Shown piece after piece: positions 56,890-64,000 of a DNA stretch of 64,000 bases. The notes beneath the pieces were generated by a model. It saw only the letters and a list, made by a program, of their open reading frames with translations. It made no database searches and was not told where the DNA came from. The position numbers and the translations under genes are program-made. Location of the stretch: the NCBI GenBank assembly GCA_950295325.1, contig OX485803.1, forward strand, positions 18,726,001 through 18,790,000, given 5' to 3'. Source of the stretch: Polytrichum commune (lineage: Eukaryota; Streptophyta; Polytrichopsida; Polytrichales; Polytrichaceae). Positions within the stretch are counted from its first letter, which is position 1. Each line of letters begins with the position of its first letter.

Positions 56890-59760
56890 TCCTTGATACC
56901 CACTTCATAATATTACTAAGCAGCTAGATGATGGATTGTTTCCAAAGAAAGAGGTCGATCATAAAAAAAACTACGATAAATTAAAGTTTCTTATTGAAAA
57001 TTCTCGGTACACATCAAGAGTGTTCCCCATAAATTGGGATCCCTTAGTTAAAGGAGGATGATGCTCGTCCAACATGTGGTCCCACGGAAACGCAACCAAG
57101 GAGTTGAGTAATGTTACATACTTGTACAATATCAATATTCCATGGCATCACCTTTAACTAGGATTTGAATATATTTGGATTTCAACACGAACATTGGACA
57201 ATTTCAACTACGAATATGATGGTTGGCGAACATGAAATACAAACATTTGAAGTCATGGTTGTTGTGTTGTTGCTTTTGTTGTTGTCATTTGACAACAACA
57301 AAAGTGCACATCCCATATTGTTTTTGAACAAGTGGTTTGTCCACATATACTTAAATATTAGTTCTTTGTACAGTTGAACATGATATGAGCAATTCCAATA
57401 GCATCACTTGTCACATAATGAAATCTAAGTTCTCTTTCAATACCCTTACGTGCTTGAAAATAATCAAGACCCACACAACATTGGTCCCACACACAATCTT
57501 GATGGATCATGTATGCGGGGCTCAAGTGACCCTTTACTTTGCGCCTTCCGTCTCATATGCATGTTACAAGCTACCACTATGTGCAAACCTTACCCAAATC
57601 AAATCAACGCTCAAGGCCTGGGGGGTCTAACATATCATAAGAGAGTTTTGGAACAACACGGCAATGGAATAACGTATTCAATGGGTCAACATAGTCAAAG
57701 GGAATTATCACAATAGAGAAGTCGAGGGATATCATTGAATGATGACCTTCATATAATAACAATTACATGAAAGTAAAACTTTGAAAAATCATTGTCATCA
57801 TAACCCCCATTGTTTGGATAAGGTTTTGATGAAGAACTTGGTGTGATTGGCTCAAACAATAAAGACTCAAAATCGGTGTAAAGTTGCAATCGAGATGTGA
57901 TGTTGAAGTGCTCAAATTGTTCAAATGTCTCGTCATATGTAAGCAACATCTATCAATCAAACCTCTCGATTCTAAAGAAGTGGAAACAAAGTGGCAACAA
58001 TATTTGACTTACCTAAACCCTACGACGTTACCTGCACTTTCGACAATCCAACATGCAAGAAAGAGGAGTGTTTTGTTTGAAACTCAAACCTTGGCATGAC
58101 CCTGCCCCATACTTGACAATATTTTCGAGGGTGTCACCCAATAACCTCTAATACCCACCTTACCACACATCCCCACACTTTGTATATGACACAATCCCAA
58201 GCACTTTGTATTATCCCTCACCTATATTAATCGTACCACCTTCAACTATCTAATAAACTTACTTTCTAAAAAATCCTCGGGGGGGGGGGGGTCACTAGCA
58301 AAAATTGTAGAAACAATGTGCGATAATAAATAAGGTCTAAAATATTCATTATAGATAAATTTTGCAAAAAAAAAACCAATATTATATAGGGGTTTTTGAA
58401 ATAATGAAACATGTTTACATGTAAAATAGCATCACATATAATGGCCTTTTTTAATTCAATCTATACATGTAAAATAACGTGGAAACAAATACTAGGGGTA
58501 GCAAGTCTAGGGCAGGGTCTATGATAGTGGATGAAAAGAGGTAGTTTTCTATTGAAAAAGCTTAGATGGATGACTTCACAAGCTAGCTGGCTTGAACGTT
58601 ACTGAACCAACGTATCCAATGTGGAGTTAAGGTTCTTGACCTACGTGATGGGAGGCAAAATTTCAGTGCATTGTTTGAATTGCAATCTTCTTTCCAAATT
58701 TCTTTGGCAGTATAAGTAGAATAGGGTATTTTTAAATGATCCTCCTAAAAATTATAATTATTGATAGTGTGTTTTAAAATACAAGCATCTCCCTTAACTT
58801 TGAAAAATATCAAACCTTATAATCTTCTCTGCAAGGTAAATAGCCCCCCCGATCGACAAGTCCTAAGCGCACATGTATGCAAAATATAAGAGGGAGTGAC
58901 CCCCCGAGAAAAATTCTTATTACAAATCTTATGTTAAGGTTCTTTGAAACCCATTTTTTTTTTATTCTTTTTTATAGTAGTGTTTTTTTTTAGGTTTTTG
59001 AAATGGACCTTTTCCTCTCTCTCTCTCACATGTTTTACAAGATTTACCCTCAATGCACCTCTTAACCATCCATGATGAATGAGTTTAGATAGACGCCATA
59101 AAGTCCATGCCACATTGGGCACATTCACAACATATCAATTATGATATTCTAATCTACCAACACAAACATGATTTTTTTTAGAAATCATGAATTCATCATC
59201 ACCATGTAACGATGCAAAAATGGTGACAATTGTTCTCCAATTGACAATTTTCTCTTGAGGTTTATCCATATAGTATAGTGTATGCCCCGTCATCTACCTT
59301 TGTCATAGGTATAAGCCAATGTGGGGATGACACGTGGTGCACATATATTTGGAAAGTTCATCAAAGCATCTTGATCCTCATACTAGGTGCATATATGGTG
59401 TTCATTATTACATGTGGTTGTAGAAGAAGCTATTTTTATTTGTCATTATGAAGACCATCAAATGCTTGTGGGGACCTAGAGCATCTTTCACCACATAGTA
59501 CTTACATAATGATTGGATGTTCTTTTCCTTGTACATAACTTATACATCCCGATTTCCAATCACCATCCGAACCTTCTTCTCTACGACTATCATGGATAAT
59601 TGAGTTTTCCCATTTTTGTGGGCCAACCTTAAGTTTGTCTATATGTGCATTTATTTAAGAATATAAAATTTGAATGTATGTAGGAGTAAGTACCACCTTC
59701 CATCACAAAACTTGACAATTGTTAAAGAAACACATCAACTTCTCCCAACAATGAAGGGTT
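56890..59760. other. no gene seen; poly-G tract
   Basis: AT-rich unassigned DNA with a G13 run at 58279-58291. Short frames such as 57385-57630 and 57884-58099 have no recognisable similarity. Confidence 0.5.
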
Positions 59761-59763
59761 GTA

Positions 59764-60336
59764 ACAAGGAAACAGTAGAATTGTGAGGCTCTGTCCTTTC
59801 TTATGAAAGACTACAATTGTAATTGTCTAGTTTGCTCATTCTAGTCCATGGCTATTTTCTATATCTATAACCAAAACTTTCTTGAATTTTGTGCACCGTT
59901 TTCTCAAATGCAAGTCAACGATTGAAGCTACCAAAATAACTATACTTAAGTAGGAGTTTTTCAATACATTTTAGGAGAAACGATAATTAACTATATATAT
60001 ATATATATAACACTATAGTTAACATTCATATTAAACAAGAAAACGGTAGAACCGTGAGGCTCTGTCCTTTGCTATGAAAGACTACAATTATAGATGTCCA
60101 CTTTGCTCATGCCAATCCATGGCTATTCACTATACCAAACCTTTCTTGGATTGTGTGCACATTCTTCTCAAATACGGGTCAAGGATTGAAGCTACTCATT
60201 TATCACCCAAAAGTTTTAAAATAAATAATCAATAATTGCCGAAATAACTATAGTTAACTAGATTTCTTTCAATGCATTTTAGGGAGTACTTGTATATATA
60301 TATATATATAAACTATAGTTAACATCCACATTACAT
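59764..60336. repeat. tandem duplication, two ~270-300-bp units, each ending in (TA)n
   Basis: The two units begin ACAAGGAAACAGTAGAA (59764) and ACAAGAAAACGGTAGAA (60036). They share GTGAGGCTCTGTCCTT, GAAAGACTACAATT, CCATGGCTATT, GATTGAAGCTAC, CATTTTAGG and a (TA)n run followed by ACTATAGTTAACAT. They are diverged by substitutions and indels. Non-coding. Confidence 0.8.
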
Positions 60337-60340
60337 AAAG

Positions 60341-60580
60341 TGGACAAACAATAACAAGAACAAGTAACGCCCAAGTGTGAACACAAAGTGGTTCGGAAAT
60401 TTGCTCTTGAAACGAAGAAGTTGATGCATAGTCTCTATCCTACATACAGAGCCAATCAAATGGACCAAAAATAGCAAGAACAAGAAACGTCCAAGTGTGA
60501 ACGCAAAGTGGTTAGGAAATTTGCTCTTGAAACAGAAAAGTCGATGCATAGTCTCTGTCCTATAGACAGAGCCAATAAAG
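60341..60580. repeat. 120-bp tandem duplication
   Basis: Two direct copies (60341-60460 and 60461-60580) share CCAAGTGTGAAC, AAAGTGGTT, GGAAATTTGCTCTTGAAAC, GATGCATAGTCTCT and ACAGAGCCAAT. The period is exactly 120, so the minus-strand frame 60331-60603 runs through both units, but the protein is unrecognisable and probably incidental. Confidence 0.85.
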
Positions 60581-60609
60581 ATCCACCATGGAAATATTGA
60601 CAATGATCG

Positions 60610-63600
60610 CTTGATATGGACCTAATTCATAACATGATTTAAGTAGTGTTCTTGAATTTTGCGGGTTCAATCATTTTCATGATTTTGCTTGAATAATTTG
60701 GGGTGGATTCTTCTTTGTTGTAATGTCACGTTGAATAGAAATCATGCTATCTAGGGGGCACACTGCTTGCTCTAGATTTTCACACCATTCTAAAGTTTTG
60801 ACCTTGGTTGAACTCTATATCCATGTTAGCACCTCCCATGCCCATAGTAAATTATACTTTGGAACAACTCTAGAAGGCTAATTAATGTTATGTTAACTTA
60901 TGAGAAAAGTAACTATTATTGAAGGTCATTGTCAATGAAGTTTCTTGAAACCCACACCCAACACTATAAAGACATATTATTTCCAAAAATTTGAAAATGA
61001 GAACATTTAGAAATTATGGAGGCCAAGTGTTGAAACTAAAAGGCCATGGCTTCTTATATATAAGTTAAGTTGAGTTAAGTGATGTTAGATTAAATGAAGC
61101 ATTTTGAAGAACTTACGATTTCTTATGACTCTGCAAAATTTCGAGAAATCATTCTCCTATAAAGATGTCCATGTGGGATAACAAATTTCTCGAGGGAAAG
61201 TATTGAATGGACCATTGTGTTTTGGCACAATAAGTCATGGTTATGTAGGAGGTGCATTCTTCATACACCTAACTAAATAGAATCACAAACTAATCTTGAA
61301 CACATCCACATGATGTCTCAAGGTTAATATTGGACATGAGGGGATTTCAATAAACGCATAAACTACATATTTGTAGTATGTTGTGTCCATTGTTTGTAAT
61401 GAAAGTATGTGAATCTTCCATTGATAAATGCAACATATTCAAGTGGATGGTGAAAGTTGAAATTGACTACAGTAACGACTCAATAGTGAAATTACAAAAA
61501 AATGCATATTTTCAGGGCTAATGTACTAGTTTCAGTGTATTGTATTAAAAAAACTCCTATAAAGCAACACCAAGATGTCGATATTATATGTGTGCTCACA
61601 AAAAAGAAAAGAATAAAAAAGAAAAAGAAGCATTGGTGTTTATGTATTGACATGAATGTGAGCCAATTCTCCTTATACCTGTTGATCATGTATATAAAAC
61701 ATTGGACCATTTTAAATTCACCAATAAAGCAACATGTTTGTACTTTCACACCCCGATTGTTTATTTCTAGTGGCAATCGTTTAAGTTGAAGGTGAAAATG
61801 TAGGTAAAAACTTTGGATATCAATAGTGTTAACTATGAAATTAACATGAAAAACTTTGAAGTCGTCAAGTGACGTGTACTGTATGATTACTAAGCCATAA
61901 GTTTATAGTGGACATGTGTTTAGTATAACATATGTTATGACCACTATAATTGTGATATTTGATATGTAATAACAAAGGCTCACTTGGCAAGCATGGGAAG
62001 ATAACCAGACATGACACCTTGAGATAACTTTGGTGGAAGGCATATTGTAGAGTGCACTCTTATTTTGGTTCTACAAAAGGCCCTATGTTGTTTCAATGTG
62101 GTATTCAAAGAGGCTCAACCAACGTAGGAGCGACATGTGGCACAATCCATGAAGGAAGTAATGTTATATTTTCTCAGACAAAGAGTCCTCTAAGATAAGC
62201 ATATATAAGCACATTTTAAGCTTTACATCCACTTTGAGGTGTTGATGTGTGTTTTTTGCTTAATTATTTTATGATTGTTTTAAGCAAGCAACTCATTGAT
62301 TGATCAAACACACAATATCCACACTTATGTTGAGAACTTAAGATGTTATAACCAAAATTTGAACTCGTAGTCTAATCTCTTCTTTAAAATGTGTATTTAT
62401 GGTGCATGTTCACCACACCTAAACACACACCTCTCTAAAACAAGTGTCTAATTATGAAAAAATAGCTAATACATAAGAATACTTTGACAACATGACATGT
62501 TATGTGGGTACATGCTATAGAGCACCAATATACACAACTATTGGTTTTCTCAAGCGTCAACTCATCACAAGCACGAGTAAGCCCGACCTTGTCGACTGAC
62601 ACATGCCATGTGTGTATGGGGACTTACCAACTAGATTGGGTCATGTTGATTCTCACAATGACGCAGATTCTAGCCTTGAAGTCCATACCCTCCCTTGCCA
62701 AATTATAGTCGTCCATTGTACCCCCATTGTTTAAAATTGTGCCATTAGCTATTGGTTCATTTTTAGGTGTCCCAAATATATAAAGATAACATGCTCTTCC
62801 CAATGAGCAATGTTATGTAAGGCATGCACACCTTACGGTAATCTTTACCCGATGGAAGTTACATCATTCGTTGCTCATCCAAGTGGAGGACAATTCTAGC
62901 AATTATCTTGCAATTTTATATCTACACAAACGATGATTCATTCATAATCTGCAATTTACATTCATGAACATACCACTTATGTCCCATAACATGCAAGAGA
63001 CAACGGATGTCTCGCTGCTTTCAACAACTTGCCATCTGCTCACCTCTCACCCACAGTGTAATTCAAAGATCTTGCCCATGAGTATTGTTATGTAAGGCCC
63101 AGATGCATTACAATTATCTTTACCCGATGGGAGTTCTAGACAATGGAGAACACAATGGTGGTGATGGGGGTGGTGGGGGTGGGAGAAATTATGAGATTTG
63201 GCAAAAATACGAAAAGTAGGAAACATGTGGGGAAAAAGAGAGGCAAGGAGGGAGACCTCACACAATGACATTTTTACCTGGCAAATTAAAGGTGGACCAA
63301 GAAATACAACCAACAAGGATTTTTTTTATAAATAATTTATTTATCCATTAAATTCATACATAAACATTACCTTGATTACAAAAGGATAATATCGAGGTAT
63401 CAAACTTCTAGAGAATTTGAGGTTAACCTTGAGGATTGCAACCTCTCTACAAAAGAAATTACTACGAGGCTACCCGCTAAAGGAAAGGAAAATAGAATCC
63501 TATTGCTTCCATTGATTCTTTACGAAAATCATAAACACTAAAATGTGATAGGAATCTAAGCTTGTGAGTCTACATTCTCGAAACAAAACAATCTATGGGA

Positions 63601-63640
63601 TGCACACCTCATGCCCTTCCTCTCATCAAACAAACCAACA
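60610..63640. other. no gene seen
   Basis: AT-rich unassigned DNA. Two diverged segments, 62775-62870 and 63055-63130, share GCCCATGAG/CCCAATGAG, TTATGTAAGGC and ATCTTTACCCGATGG, so a local duplication of about 300 bp is likely. No coding pattern was recognised. Confidence 0.5.
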
Positions 63641-63648
63641 TTGCGGAG

Positions 63649-63927
63649 TCAACAATGCATCAAATTGATAAAGGAAAAGGTTGACGGGGTGGAAGAAATG
63701 CAAGGGAGGGAAAATTTGACATTTTGAAGAAGATCAGGGCGAAACGCCCTCCTTGAAATGTGAGCGGAGCGACGAACATCGAGCGAGTGCCAACCAAATC
63801 TCGGAAGGGCGAGCAAGTGAATAAATAACCGGGCTTGGTTAGACACCAACATCACATCCTCGCCATCAGGGGAACGTGGTGGGGCATGAACCTCACGAGC
63901 CAGGGGTTGGGGGCCGGGGGAAGGCAT
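63649..63927 (-). CDS. unrecognised small ORF in a GC-richer patch at the window end
   Basis: A 92-codon minus-strand frame starts at ATG 63927 in a patch (about 63640-63960) that is clearly richer in GC than the preceding 3 kb. The first third is proline-rich; the remainder has a balanced composition with a LFIHLLALPRFGWHSLD stretch. I recognise no family. It might be a first exon of a gene running leftwards, an isolated gene fragment or chance. Confidence 0.25.
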   Translation of the reverse strand: MPSPGPQPLAREVHAPPRSPDGEDVMLVSNQARLFIHLLALPRFGWHSLDVRRSAHISRRAFRPDLLQNVKFSLPCISSTPSTFSFINLMHC

Positions 63928-64000
63928 TAATCAGGGGGCGGGGATCAGGTAGGAGTTGGGTAGTGTTCTTTTGTATCATTTTCCTTGTTTTTTCGGGTAA

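Noticed and set aside
60331-60603. Minus-strand ORF with two repeated halves, each with W, F and C residues
   Set aside because: It follows from the exact 120-bp duplication, and neither half resembles a known domain.

Overview
The window looks like nuclear DNA of a land plant with a large, repeat-rich genome. The evidence is an intron-rich gene of a plant-type SAC3A/LENG8 family, plant-type telomere-like repeats (CCCTAAA), and nested LTR, LINE, SINE and TIR elements. I lean towards a fern or other seedless vascular plant, with low confidence, because nothing here is decisive for the lineage. The DNA is AT-rich and carries at least twelve poly-C or poly-G runs of 10 to 18 bases.

Layout. About 2.2-8.5 kb and 18.2-19.0 kb form one badly decayed non-LTR retrotransposon (LINE): an ORF1-like stretch, an APE-type endonuclease and a reverse transcriptase. 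It is split by a Ty3/gypsy-type LTR retrotransposon at 8492-18186. From 19 to 45 kb I find no host gene. That stretch is a field of small non-autonomous elements: several TIR families, two of them with GGGCC ends and 3-bp TNA target duplications as in PIF/Harbinger; three copies of a tRNA-derived SINE; a five-unit 270-bp tandem array; a degenerate ~404-bp tandem array; and a decayed hAT-like transposase on the minus strand. From 45522 to 54086 (minus strand) lies the only confident host gene, a SAC3 family protein with 14 coding exons that I could join into one frame of 1088 codons. Beyond its promoter, degenerate repeats and unannotated DNA run to the end, where one small unrecognised ORF sits in a GC-richer patch.

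The main discovery is in the LTR element. Between protease and reverse transcriptase it carries a complete-looking C5 cytosine DNA methyltransferase domain with motifs in canonical order (I, IV with PCQ, VI with ENV, VIII, X). After the integrase it carries a C4HC3 PHD finger. The order is Gag - protease - methyltransferase - RT - RNase H - integrase - PHD, so the element combines a DNA-methylation writer with a histone-reader-type module. From memory, retrotransposons with captured cytosine methyltransferases have been described in dinoflagellates and a charophyte alga (de Mendoza and colleagues, 2018). I know of no land-plant example with this layout, but could not check. This copy is broken by several frameshifts and stops, yet gag and the methyltransferase are each one open frame and the two LTRs are nearly identical, so insertion looks recent.
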